64,000 bases of DNA from Clostridium carboxidivorans P7. Lineage in GTDB: Bacteria > Bacillota > Clostridia > Clostridiales > Clostridiaceae. The notes under the pieces were generated by a model. That model saw nothing but the letters and a program-made list of their open reading frames with translations. It did no database searches and was not told where the DNA came from. The DNA lies in contig NZ_CP011803.1 in the NCBI RefSeq assembly GCF_001038625.1, positions 2,728,001 to 2,792,000 of the forward strand, written 5' to 3'. The translations under genes and the position numbers were made by a program. Shown piece after piece: positions 1 to 10,200 of this stretch. Every line of letters begins with the position of its first letter. Position 1 is the first letter of the stretch.

Positions 1-617
1 TTGGGATTGCTTGATGGATCTCCAAACATCCCTATAAATCTTGATTTGACTAATTTATCTAATAAATTAATTGATTCTTTTCTTTTCTCTAAAGTTTCTT
101 CAGCCTTTTCTAAAACCTTAACTATTTTCTTTTGAGTTTCTAATGGTGGTAACAAAATATTAAAATCTATAAAATTCTTAGATATTCCACCTACAGTTGC
201 CCCTCTAAAATCTTCTAAAATTTTCTTTCGCCCTGTATTACTTCTCAAATAATATGACAAAAACTTATTATTTAATCTTTCATTAGTTCTTATTAAAAAC
301 AAGTGTTCATTTATACAAGCTTCTTTGAGATTAAAGTTATTATCAACAAATGCAATTTTTCCAGTAGTAGCACCGTCTTTAACTATTAGTATATCATTCT
401 TTTTTACTACTCCAGATTTCATTTTTTTAAAAAATTCCCTAGGTACATATTTAAGTTTATCAATCTGTATATTGAATCCACCAGTATTATTTATATGTTC
501 CCCACCTAAACTAGGTACTCCATTATCTATCGCTCCACCTTTTGGTCTTTTACCAGATTCTAATGTCAATATATATTCCTTAAGATTAACCTCTTTCCAT
601 TCTTTAGGCAACTTCAT
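1..617 (-). CDS. hsdS: Type I restriction-modification specificity subunit HsdS (5' part, runs off the window)
   Basis: The reading frame starts at ATG (617) and stays open to base 1, giving about 205 residues with no stop, so the C-terminal half lies outside the window. The visible part is one target-recognition domain followed by a conserved helical spacer: it carries GGEHINNTGG, LPPLETQKKI and, at the end, MFGDPSSNPK, all typical of HsdS. HsdS selects the DNA site for the HsdM methylase and HsdR nuclease. The start is one base beyond the hsdM stop (619), so the two genes are translationally coupled. The specificity sequence cannot be predicted from one domain. Confidence 0.93.
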   Translation of the reverse strand, partial: MKLPKEWKEVNLKEYILTLESGKRPKGGAIDNGVPSLGGEHINNTGGFNIQIDKLKYVPREFFKKMKSGVVKKNDILIVKDGATTGKIAFVDNNFNLKEACINEHLFLIRTNERLNNKFLSYYLRSNTGRKKILEDFRGATVGGISKNFIDFNILLPPLETQKKIVKVLEKAEETLEKRKESINLLDKLVKSRFIGMFGDPSSNP

Positions 618-618
618 A

Positions 619-2115
619 CTACTTCACCATTCCTTTAAGCTCATCTATATTTCTCAATATTTTCTTTTCCAAAGCTTCAATCTTATCTAATATAACTTCT
701 GGCTTTTCGTATACAACTTCCTCATACTCAATTTCCTTATACTTATTTATAGAAAGGTCATAATCATTTTCTGTAATTTGTTCTTTCTCCACCCAAAACC
801 ACTTATCTTCTTTAACTGGTTCTAACCCCTTGTCTTTCTTTACTTTTTTCCAGCTTTCTATAATATTAGGTATATCACTGTCATCTATTGGATTTCTCTT
901 ATCATCTAAGGAAAATCCATCAGCTGTCATATCATAGAACCATACCTTTTCTGTTTCTCCACCCTTGGTAAACATAAGTACAGCTGTAGAAACTCCTGCG
1001 TAGGGTTTGAACACTCCTGAAGGCATGGATATAACTCCTTCTAACGCATTGTTTTCTATTAAATTTTTTCTAATATCCTTATGAGCCTTAGTAGATCCAA
1101 ACAGCACTCCATCTGGTACTATTACTGCACATCTTCCACCTAAATCCAGTATTCTATTTATAAGCTTCATAAATAAAAGTTCTGTTTTTGTTGTACTAGC
1201 TCCAGCAGCTAAGGATTTGCTAATATCGCCTTTATCAATACTTCCTTTAAAAGGTGGATTAGCTAAAACTAAGGTATATTTATTTTCTTCCTCATATCTC
1301 TTAGATAAGGTATCATTTTGCACCATATTAGGATTGTCTATACTGTGAAGCATTAAGTTCATGGAGGCTATTCTAACCATAGATGGATCAAAATCAAAGC
1401 CATAGAACATTGATGTTCTAAAATGCTCCCATTCTTCACTGCTCATCATATCACCTATTTTATTATGAACAACTCCTTCTTCATCAGTAAATATACTTTC
1501 TGGCTTTGTATATTTTTCTAATATATATTCTAAAGAACTTACCAAAAATCCAGCCGTTCCACAGGCTGGGTCACATATCTTATCCTCAGCACATGGGTTC
1601 ATTAATTCCACCATCATTCTAATAATGTGTCTTGGTGTTCTAAACTGTCCATTTACCCCTGATACTGCAAGCTTGGATAATAGATATTCATAAAGATCTC
1701 CTTTAGTATCAGCATCTTCCATATTTATTCCATCAATAATTCTAACTGATTCTTGAAGCAGTGAAGGCTTTGGTATCATAAATACAGCATCCTTCATTTC
1801 TGTAGTAAAGCTGGAATTCTCTCCACCCATAGTCTTTATAAATGGAAAAACCTTTTGTGCTACTATATCAAACATTTCATTTACATCTAAGTGCTTAAAA
1901 TTACTCCACTTCATCAATTCTTCTGGGAAAACTGAAGTAAAAGCTTTTCCTATTCTATTTGCTCTTTTTTCATTAGTATTATCTATATCATCCAATCTCT
2001 TAATAAATAAAAGATAGGATATCTGCTCTATTACAGTTAGTGGATTTGATATACCCCCTGACCAAAAATTATTCCATAGTTTATCAATTTTACTTTTTGT
2101 CTCGCTGTTTAACAT
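619..2115 (-). CDS. hsdM: Type I restriction-modification DNA methyltransferase HsdM
   Basis: N6-adenine methyltransferase subunit of the type I R-M complex. The N-terminal HsdM helical domain (KLWNNFWSGG, YLLFIKRLDD) is followed by the Rossmann-type methylase core with SAM motif I DPACGTAGFL and catalytic motif IV NPPF. Length of about 500 residues is normal. The frame can be extended to an ATG at 2133, but the internal ATG at 2115 has a better-spaced AAGGAAG ribosome binding site, so I prefer it. It sits between an ATPase gene and hsdS in a minus-strand operon led by hsdR. HsdM pairs with HsdS for maintenance methylation. Confidence 0.95.
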   Translation of the reverse strand: MLNSETKSKIDKLWNNFWSGGISNPLTVIEQISYLLFIKRLDDIDNTNEKRANRIGKAFTSVFPEELMKWSNFKHLDVNEMFDIVAQKVFPFIKTMGGENSSFTTEMKDAVFMIPKPSLLQESVRIIDGINMEDADTKGDLYEYLLSKLAVSGVNGQFRTPRHIIRMMVELMNPCAEDKICDPACGTAGFLVSSLEYILEKYTKPESIFTDEEGVVHNKIGDMMSSEEWEHFRTSMFYGFDFDPSMVRIASMNLMLHSIDNPNMVQNDTLSKRYEEENKYTLVLANPPFKGSIDKGDISKSLAAGASTTKTELLFMKLINRILDLGGRCAVIVPDGVLFGSTKAHKDIRKNLIENNALEGVISMPSGVFKPYAGVSTAVLMFTKGGETEKVWFYDMTADGFSLDDKRNPIDDSDIPNIIESWKKVKKDKGLEPVKEDKWFWVEKEQITENDYDLSINKYKEIEYEEVVYEKPEVILDKIEALEKKILRNIDELKGMVK

Positions 2116-2143
2116 TTGTTTTCTTCCTTTCATATTTCAAGCT

Positions 2144-3694
2144 TTAAATATATGCAATAAAAATTTCTTTATCATATACATACTTTCTTTCGGACTTATA
2201 TTCTTTATTTTTATTAAAGTTATATACCACCAAATATCCTTTTTGCATAGAATGAATATCTAGATAACTACATAACTGTTTTATACCTTCATTATGATAC
2301 TGCTCTCCACGCCATATTTTGAGTTCTGATATATATTTATGATTATTATAGGTTACAACCACATCTAATCTTTTTTCTTGAGATACTTGAACTTCTTTAA
2401 AATCAAAGCCTACTCCATTTATTATAGGTTTTATAAAAGCTAAGAAAAGAAGCCTCCCATTGCTTTCTAAGAACTTTTCATCCTTATCACTATATTGTTC
2501 CTTCATAAATCTTTGATAGCTTAAAATAATTTTTTCAAAATCTAAGCCATTATCTGAAGTTAAAAAGTTATCTCTAAAATTATAATTAGAAATATCATTA
2601 TTTTCTCTAGCCTTTATTGCCGTCAAATGATTATATATATACTGTTCAAAAATCTTATTATGAATTTTACATCTATTTTTTTCTTCCTTAAAAAATCCAT
2701 ACATCTCTCCGAAAGATATAAGACTATCACTAGGAACATACGCTATTTCTTCACCAGATAATATTATTTTTTCAATAAAGCTTTTAAATTCTTTATTGTT
2801 TTCTAAGTTTTTTATTAAGGAATCAAATAAAGTATTTTTTTCATTTAAAATCAGTTTTACAGCCTTATCTATATTATCTAATGTCCATGATTCTTTAAAG
2901 TTTTCATCCATTAATTGACTAAGCCTGCTGACTAAAAAAGGGTATCCACTGGTGTAAAAATATATCTTTTCTGATATAGCTGTTGTATCCATTGAAACAT
3001 CTTCTTCACTAGTGTAGTCTTTAAGCATAGTTTCTATTTCTAATGAATTAAAAGTCATATCTATATCAAAGTTAACCGCAATATTCCATGGACTATTATA
3101 TTTTCTTTCTTCTTCTGGTCTGATACTTAACTTTAAATTTTTAATATCATGTACTCCAGCTAATATTACAGAATGAAATGTATAATCCATTTCATCATTT
3201 GCAAGTATATATTTATTTCTAAGCATACCTAGAAAACTTAAAAATAGTTGGTTATTGCTGCTCTTATCTACCTCATCAATTATTAAAACTACTGGTGTAA
3301 CACAATTCATGATGAAGTCTGTTATAACCACAGATAACATTTGTAAGTTTTTTACTCCCACATTTAGTTTTTGGATTTCCCTAGCCTTTTCTTCAGAAAC
3401 AAATTTTAATGTGCCGCTAATCAAAGTTAAAAAGCTATTACAAAAAACTTCTTCATTTTCAAATACACTATCACCAATTCCTTCAAAACTAGTTCTAATA
3501 ATCAAATACTTATCCTTAAAACTTTTAGTTATTTGTGATATCAATGTAGTCTTGCCATATTGTCTAGGTCTATTTATAATAAAATAATCCCCTCTATCTA
3601 TAAGCTTTCCAACCGCTCTAAGCTTATTTTCAATGTTAACCATATAATGTTTTTTACTAATACATGGCCCTGTGGTATTAAACCTTTTTTTCAT
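2144..3694 (-). CDS. AAA family ATPase with C-terminal PD-(D/E)XK-like nuclease domain
   Basis: Belongs to the bacterial AAA-ATPase-like family (AAA_35 type) with a nuclease-fold C-terminus. Visible motifs: P-loop NRPRQYGKTTL at about residues 41-51, Walker B VVLIIDEVD at about 134-142, and a terminal domain with ISELKIWRG near residue 457 followed by YHNEGIKQL, the E-x-K core of a PD-(D/E)XK fold. The ATG at 3694 lies 9 bases after AGAGGTG; an upstream GTG in frame (3706) is less likely. It lies inside the hsdR-hsdM operon, 26 bases after hsdR and 28 before hsdM, so it is co-transcribed with the R-M genes. Its role is unproven; an accessory anti-phage or regulatory function is an inference from position. 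Confidence 0.85.
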   Translation of the reverse strand: MKKRFNTTGPCISKKHYMVNIENKLRAVGKLIDRGDYFIINRPRQYGKTTLISQITKSFKDKYLIIRTSFEGIGDSVFENEEVFCNSFLTLISGTLKFVSEEKAREIQKLNVGVKNLQMLSVVITDFIMNCVTPVVLIIDEVDKSSNNQLFLSFLGMLRNKYILANDEMDYTFHSVILAGVHDIKNLKLSIRPEEERKYNSPWNIAVNFDIDMTFNSLEIETMLKDYTSEEDVSMDTTAISEKIYFYTSGYPFLVSRLSQLMDENFKESWTLDNIDKAVKLILNEKNTLFDSLIKNLENNKEFKSFIEKIILSGEEIAYVPSDSLISFGEMYGFFKEEKNRCKIHNKIFEQYIYNHLTAIKARENNDISNYNFRDNFLTSDNGLDFEKIILSYQRFMKEQYSDKDEKFLESNGRLLFLAFIKPIINGVGFDFKEVQVSQEKRLDVVVTYNNHKYISELKIWRGEQYHNEGIKQLCSYLDIHSMQKGYLVVYNFNKNKEYKSERKYVYDKEIFIAYI

Positions 3695-3720
3695 ATACCC
3701 TTTCACCTCTAATTATTTTC

Positions 3721-6700
3721 TTAAGAAATATACGTTGCTCTAAATGGTGCAATCAGTTCAAATACATCATCTGCCATTTTACCAAATATACCATCTACGC
3801 CATTTTGATTAAAGTTGGTATAAGGTTCTGCAAATAATGCTGCAAAGGATATTCCTTTATTTTTCGCAATGTCATTTTTTATTATTTCCAAAGTTTTAAT
3901 TTGTGTTGCATTCATTTTATTGTGGTGCTTTTGTATAAAATCTTCAAATCTTCTATTAAGCTCACCCTCATCTACGCCAACAAACTTTCTTATTATACTA
4001 ATTACATCTTCCTTATCAATATCTGTTTTGCTTGAAAGCTCATCAATACTGTATACAAAACTCTCACTGAATATTGAATATACACTCTTAAGTTCTTCTT
4101 CTGACAGCTTTTCACCTTTTCTAATTTTGTACATTACAATTTGGTCATTTAATTTACTCTCTATGGCAAGCTTTACCCTCTTTTCATAAGGTTCCATGTT
4201 GCCTCCATAAAGTACTGAACCTGCACTAATTTCTTTAGTTATAGAGCCTGTATCCTTTATATCCAGCACTACAAAGGTATTACTGCCTGCTCCTTTGTAT
4301 TTCATAAGTTCTCTAAGACTCAATCTTATTTCTTCTAATCTTTCATAACTTAAATCCTGCCAACCTAGTGGTTGTAGTAAAGACTTTACAAGTTCACGTG
4401 TACCATCAAATTGATTTAAATTAAGCTTCAGCTTTGAAAGTTTTTCCATAGTATAATTTATTTCTCTATTTAAAGCCTCTTTATCCCCCGTAATGTTATA
4501 AAAAAGTATTCTATAAATAGAGTTATCAAAAGCTACAGCTTCTGAGTTATCCTTACAATCTATCCACTGAATTAAAATTGCAATTTCCAGCTTTAATTTT
4601 TTAATAAAGTCCTCACTTAAATTATTCCAATATTCTTTCCTTTTAACCTGTTCTATTTTCTTTCTATTCTTTTTAATTTCTATACTGTCCTCTGGTAATT
4701 CTTCTATATCTGCCTTAAGCTTAGCTGCAAAAGCTTCACATATATCCAAATTTCTTTTTGCCTTATATTTTTCTAAAAGCTTGCAGGTTATTTCAAACCT
4801 TACCTGCAAAGAGGTTTTTTGAGGCTTTGGTTCATAACCCTTTGGGTGCATTTCAAAGAATTCAAAGTTTTTATAGCAGTCAAAAATTGCAAATTCCTTT
4901 TTATCCTGCCCTTCACCAAATAGATTGTCACATCTTCTAGTTCCTCTGCCTATCATCTGCCAAAATTTCACCTTTGAATAAACAGGCTTAGCAAAAACTA
5001 AGTTAACAATTTCTGGTATATCAATTCCTGTATCAAGAAGATCTACAGAAATAGCTATTCTAGGGAAATCCTTATCCTTAAAGTTTTCTATTAAAACAGA
5101 TTTATCCTTTATTTCCGAATAAATTACTGCTGTAAGCTTACCCTTATATTGAGGATAAAGTTCATTAAATAAGGAATCTAAAAGATTAGCATGCTTTTTA
5201 TTTTTGGCAAATATTATCGTTTTGCCAATATAATCTCCTACCTTTATCCCCTGCTCCATAAGAGTTCTCAATATATATCTATTAGTATCCTTATTTGTGA
5301 TTTTCTTTTCCAGTTCTTTTTTATCATAGTTAATTTCTTGTCCATCATAACCTTCTTCATCCACCTGCTGTCTCTGCTCTTCTGTCATTTCATTATACTT
5401 GATACCTTTTCTTAAAAAATCTGTTGTAGCATCAATAACTCTAGGCTCAATAAGATATGGAGGTACATGATTCCAAGCATCTTCAACAGAAAAATTGAAA
5501 GTTGGATCTCCATCCTCACAGCTGAACAAGCTAAAGGTATTTCTTTCAATAAAATTTACTGGGGTAGCAGTTAATCCTACTATATGTGAATCAAAATACT
5601 CTAAAATATCCCTATATACCTTATAAACACTTCTATGAGATTCGTCACATATTATCAAATCAAAGAATCCAACACTAAATTCCCTATAGTAATTTACCAT
5701 GGTTTGATAGGTTGAAAAATATAAGGTAGCTTCCCTGTTATCAGAATTTTTACCTGTGAATCTACAGGATATTTGTTCTGGCATAAAGGTTTTAAAACTA
5801 TTCTTATCCTCTTTGGCCTGTTTTACAAGCTCATCCCTATCTGCTAAGAACAATACTCTCTTTGCCCAGCTTGCCTCCATTAATCCCTTAGTTAAAGCAA
5901 TAACTGTTCTAGTTTTTCCTGTGCCTGTTGCCATTACTAAAAGAGCCTTTCTTTGACCATTCTGGTATCTTTCATATACTCTTTTAATACCTTCTATTTG
6001 ATAAGGTCTTCCTGCTATATTTTTATCTATATTGACTTTATTTAAATCCTTTTTATATTTATGCTTAAAAAAAAGCTCTTCCAAGTCCTCTAATGTGTAG
6101 AAGCCCCAAACCTGTCTAGGCTCACTATGCATATCATCCCACATATATATTTCGTATCCATTAGTATAAAAAACTATAGGACGTTTTCCGTACAGCCTTT
6201 CTATACTACCTGCATATTCCACTGCTTGCTGTCTTCCAACTATAGCATCCACTGAAGTTTTCTTTGCTTCAACCACTGCTAGAGGTTTCCCCTTTTTATC
6301 AAAAAGTACATAATCAGCATAACCTGTTTTGCCTTTTTCTTTATGATTTTCCAAAGGTAACTCAATCTTTACTGATTCTTTATTATTTACATTCCATCCT
6401 GCATCATTCAGCATTATATCAATAAGCTTCCTTCTAGTTTCTGCTTCATTAAGTTCTAAAGTAGTTTCAACTTCTTTTTCAATCTTTTTATCTTCTTCTG
6501 TCTGCACTAATTTAGGAGCTTCTTCCTTAACTGCTTGCACTTCTTTAATATGCTCTTCTTTAATCTTTTCTTTTTCTTCAGCATAAGCTTCTATATCATA
6601 AACTTTAGCCTTTGGTACTGTAGCCTTGGGTATTTTAAAGGTTAAAGGTCTAATTGAATCATCTTTTGTAACTCTTATATAGAACCATGCAGCTACCTTA

Positions 6701-7029
6701 TACATAGAAATCAAACATTCTAAAGCATCCTTTTTATTTTCATATCCATCATGATTTGCTTTGTTTCCAAACCTTCTTACTATATCAAATAAGTCTGGAA
6801 TGGCCTTATTTATATTTGTAGTCCTTAAAAGCTTAATTTTATCATCCTGAGTAGCAAATCTATCTGTTTCTATTCTTAATGCAGCTAACATAAGATCAAT
6901 TATTTTTTCCCCAAACATACGCATTTTAAGCATTGTAGCATTGTTATCTGTATTCAGGTAACTTTCCGCTTGTGTACCAAGCTTAGCCAATATTGTCCAT
7001 TTTTTATTTAAAAACGAAAAGTTCGACAT
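3721..7029 (-). CDS. hsdR: Type I restriction endonuclease subunit HsdR
   Basis: ATP-dependent translocating nuclease subunit. An N-terminal DUF4145-like helical region (residues 1-120) precedes a charged linker and a PD-(D/E)XK nuclease core with YADYVLF and VEAKKTS near 240-255. The SF2 helicase motor follows: Walker A MATGTGKT near 366, DESHRS (DEAH-box variant) near 461, GLTATP, and a C-terminal helicase half with DTGIDIPE and QMIGRGTR. The C-terminal EcoEI-type HsdR domain completes a normal-length protein (1102 residues). It is first in the operon with the ATPase, hsdM and hsdS. With HsdM and HsdS it cleaves unmodified foreign DNA. Confidence 0.96.
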   Translation of the reverse strand: MSNFSFLNKKWTILAKLGTQAESYLNTDNNATMLKMRMFGEKIIDLMLAALRIETDRFATQDDKIKLLRTTNINKAIPDLFDIVRRFGNKANHDGYENKKDALECLISMYKVAAWFYIRVTKDDSIRPLTFKIPKATVPKAKVYDIEAYAEEKEKIKEEHIKEVQAVKEEAPKLVQTEEDKKIEKEVETTLELNEAETRRKLIDIMLNDAGWNVNNKESVKIELPLENHKEKGKTGYADYVLFDKKGKPLAVVEAKKTSVDAIVGRQQAVEYAGSIERLYGKRPIVFYTNGYEIYMWDDMHSEPRQVWGFYTLEDLEELFFKHKYKKDLNKVNIDKNIAGRPYQIEGIKRVYERYQNGQRKALLVMATGTGKTRTVIALTKGLMEASWAKRVLFLADRDELVKQAKEDKNSFKTFMPEQISCRFTGKNSDNREATLYFSTYQTMVNYYREFSVGFFDLIICDESHRSVYKVYRDILEYFDSHIVGLTATPVNFIERNTFSLFSCEDGDPTFNFSVEDAWNHVPPYLIEPRVIDATTDFLRKGIKYNEMTEEQRQQVDEEGYDGQEINYDKKELEKKITNKDTNRYILRTLMEQGIKVGDYIGKTIIFAKNKKHANLLDSLFNELYPQYKGKLTAVIYSEIKDKSVLIENFKDKDFPRIAISVDLLDTGIDIPEIVNLVFAKPVYSKVKFWQMIGRGTRRCDNLFGEGQDKKEFAIFDCYKNFEFFEMHPKGYEPKPQKTSLQVRFEITCKLLEKYKAKRNLDICEAFAAKLKADIEELPEDSIEIKKNRKKIEQVKRKEYWNNLSEDFIKKLKLEIAILIQWIDCKDNSEAVAFDNSIYRILFYNITGDKEALNREINYTMEKLSKLKLNLNQFDGTRELVKSLLQPLGWQDLSYERLEEIRLSLRELMKYKGAGSNTFVVLDIKDTGSITKEISAGSVLYGGNMEPYEKRVKLAIESKLNDQIVMYKIRKGEKLSEEELKSVYSIFSESFVYSIDELSSKTDIDKEDVISIIRKFVGVDEGELNRRFEDFIQKHHNKMNATQIKTLEIIKNDIAKNKGISFAALFAEPYTNFNQNGVDGIFGKMADDVFELIAPFRATYIS

Positions 7030-7127
7030 ATAAACATCCCCTTAGTCTATATTTAACATGCTTTTACTTATATTAATTATACAGTAAATATTAATTTTCT
7101 TCATTAATAAAATAATACTAGACAAAA

Positions 7128-7155
7128 AGATGAAGTTTAAAACTAAACTTCATCT
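7128..7155 (-). terminator. Intrinsic terminator of the kinase-GGDEF gene
   Basis: A perfect 12-bp stem (7128-7139 with 7144-7155) and 4-base loop are followed on the minus strand by five T. It lies about 90 bases past the stop of the 7247-12280 gene and before the hsdR promoter region, so it separates the two minus-strand units. Confidence 0.85.
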
Positions 7156-7246
7156 TAAAAATATTTCTCAAGCTCTTTAATATCTTCCATATCAAATATC
7201 TCTAGTGTTATTGCAACTTTTATTAATGTACTTTTTTCATACTGAA

Positions 7247-10200
7247 TTAAGTAAAAATAACCTTATTTTTTCCAGAATTTTTTGCCCTATACATTGCAGC
7301 ATCAGCTTTTTTAATCAATTCTTCTATATTATCCCCATGATCTGGAAAAATAGAAACACCTATACTAACTGAGACATATCCATAATTTTCACCTAAAACA
7401 ATTTTTTTACTGATCTCATTAATGATATTTTTACATACATCTCTAATAGTGTTATTCTGGTGTACATTTGTCATAAATATTATAAATTCATCTCCACCAA
7501 ATCTTGAAACCATGTCACCTTCTCTTACCGTTTTAAGCAATCTTTGTGAAACGATTTTTAAAACTATATCTCCACTGCTATGTCCCAATGTGTCATTTAT
7601 CATTTTAAAACCATCCAAATCAATAAATAAGATTGCTAGTGAAAATTTATTTTCTTTTGCTAATTGCAGTGAATTCTTTAGCTCACTATAAAATAGTTTT
7701 CTGTTTGGAAGACCAGTAAGGTTATCATGATTAGCCATTTCTTCTAACAGCTTTTCAGCTTTTTTACGTTCAACAATTTCTTCTTTTAATTTGGCTGTCC
7801 TTTCTTCTACTAATTCTTCAAGCTTTTCATGATTCCTTCTGAGCTCCTTTTCAGACTTTTCTAAATTAGCATAAAGTGCTGCATTTTCCATAGAAATTGC
7901 TAATTGTGAAGAAATAATCTTCAATATTTCTATACGTTCCTTATTAAATACACCTTGTATTAAGTTGTTTTCTAGATAAAGTATACCAAGTAAATTTCCC
8001 TTATTTATAACAGGCATACACATGATTGATTTGGGTTTTTTAGCAGCAATATAAGGGTCACTTTTACATTTTTCAGAAACAGAAGCATTCTCCAATATGA
8101 CACTATTCCTTGAGCGTCCTACATAGTAAATTATTTTCTTGGGTAAACTCATGGTGTTTTCAATATCAATTTCTTTCATAACTTCTATATCATTTCTATC
8201 CATACTTCCTTCAGCTTGTACAATATATTTTTCTTCTTTTTTTACTAAGTAGCAAACTTTTTGTGCTCCTGCATTTTCAAGTAATATATATACAAGCTTT
8301 TTCAAAAGCTCTTCTAATTTTATTTCACCGGAAATTGCATGAGTTGCCTTTATAATTGTTGCTGTATCTAAAACCATAGAGCCTTTATCTATTTCATTTT
8401 CCAAATTAACAACCATATTTTTAATGGGTGTACCATCCTGATTATGAAATCCTAAAATTTGTGAATATAATCCCTTCAAATAGTTTACCTTAGAAGTTGC
8501 TCCCCATAAAATATAGCAGTATATAGCTTGTTCCATATAAACTTTTGCTATTCGTTTATTTTTTAGGTATAGATAGAATTTTGCTGCTAATTCATTTGCA
8601 AGCGCTTCCTCTTGAATATAACCATTGTCTGATGCTAATCTAATCGCCTTTTCATAAAAATTAATTGCTTTAAGAGTTTTTCCTAGCACCCTTGCCTGTT
8701 CCGCCTTTACCAAATAAAATTTATGCAAAAAATTACTTTCTGCATGTTTTGCCCATTTCTTCATTTTACGTTGACTTGAAGACACCTTATTTAGGATTTG
8801 TTTTTTTCTAAATAAAGATTGATGTTCAAACCCTGATAGCATAATTAATGAATTATAAAAATAAAAAACTGGAATACTTAAAGTACCACTTACTCCATCT
8901 AAATATTTTTCTGCAATTGCAGAATTCTTTAAAGCTTTCTCATATTCACCAAATAAGTATGCAAGAATAGCTTTATTTATATATACATCACAAAGATTAT
9001 TTCTATCTTTTGTTTCTAAATGTATGGGTATCATTTTATCTTCGTCATATACTTTCCCCTTCAAATAGTAGATATTATTTGAAGAACCTATTAAATTTAA
9101 TACTGCTTGATGATATATTGACTGCGTGGTGAGGGTTTCTTTATTTTTCATATTATGCATAAAACTATTATATTGAGACATTTTTCTTTCTAACTCAATT
9201 AAATTCTGCCCTGAATAATAAGCATAAATGCTGTGAATACAGGCAGCTGTACAAGCATAATCCAGCTGTCCTGTCTCTTGTCCAATTGAGTAAGCATTAA
9301 CAAACTCATTTAATGTACTTTTTGCACTTAGCTTCCATGAACTTATAAAGGAATTATATAGCACAAGCGTTTGCGCTCTATATTCTTTTGCATCAAATTT
9401 ATCTAATAATTTTAAAGACAATTGTCCAAATTCATAGCCAGAATCAATATCATTAATACAGCATAAAAGCATTCCATATGCAGCATAGCCTATAGGTGAA
9501 CTATTTAAGTTTCCATACCTTACATATAATCTCACTGCTTTTAACGTTATGAGCAAGAAAAGGTTTGGATTTAACATATAAGTTGCCATGCCCATCCTTA
9601 CCATAATTCGCAATGCTGCTGATAAAAATAAATCTGTCATCTCAGGCAATTCAAATAAATCAGCTGGTTGTTTGCCTATGAGCATAAATTTTGTTTTCAT
9701 TAGTGAAATTAAAACATCTGCTAATCTTGGATTTTGTGGAAATTTCATTTTTAAAAGTTTAAGAACAAATAATGCAGTATCCAATACTTTTAATTTTTCA
9801 TTTTGTACAGTATAGGCAATAATTCTAATTTCATATAACTTTATTTTGTCCAAGATTGTTTTACTATTATTTAATGCTATTTCAGTATATTGTTCTACTA
9901 CATTATAGTCTCCACTTAAACAAGCTACTTCTGCAGCTTCAACATATAAAGAATGAGTTAGTTCATAAAAATTCTTCCAACCATACTTATCCATTAACAT
10001 TATCCCTATAGATAAATATTTGTATGCAGTATCATATGCAGCTGATTTTTTTGCCATTTTCCCAGCAATTAATTCTAACCCCGCTATTTGCTCTTTTTCA
10101 GAAGGATCATGTACTAATTCAATACCTAAGTTTAATTGATTAACAATATCCAGGACTTTTGTTCTGTTTTTCTCCAAATCAGTGCCAGATATCATAAGTC

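Noticed and set aside
7156..7246. Open stretch after the GGDEF gene stop reading like IKVAITLEIFDMEDIKELEKYF
   Set aside because: About 30 codons, no start or ribosome site, and not matched to a family I recognise. It may be a relic, but I cannot support a gene.
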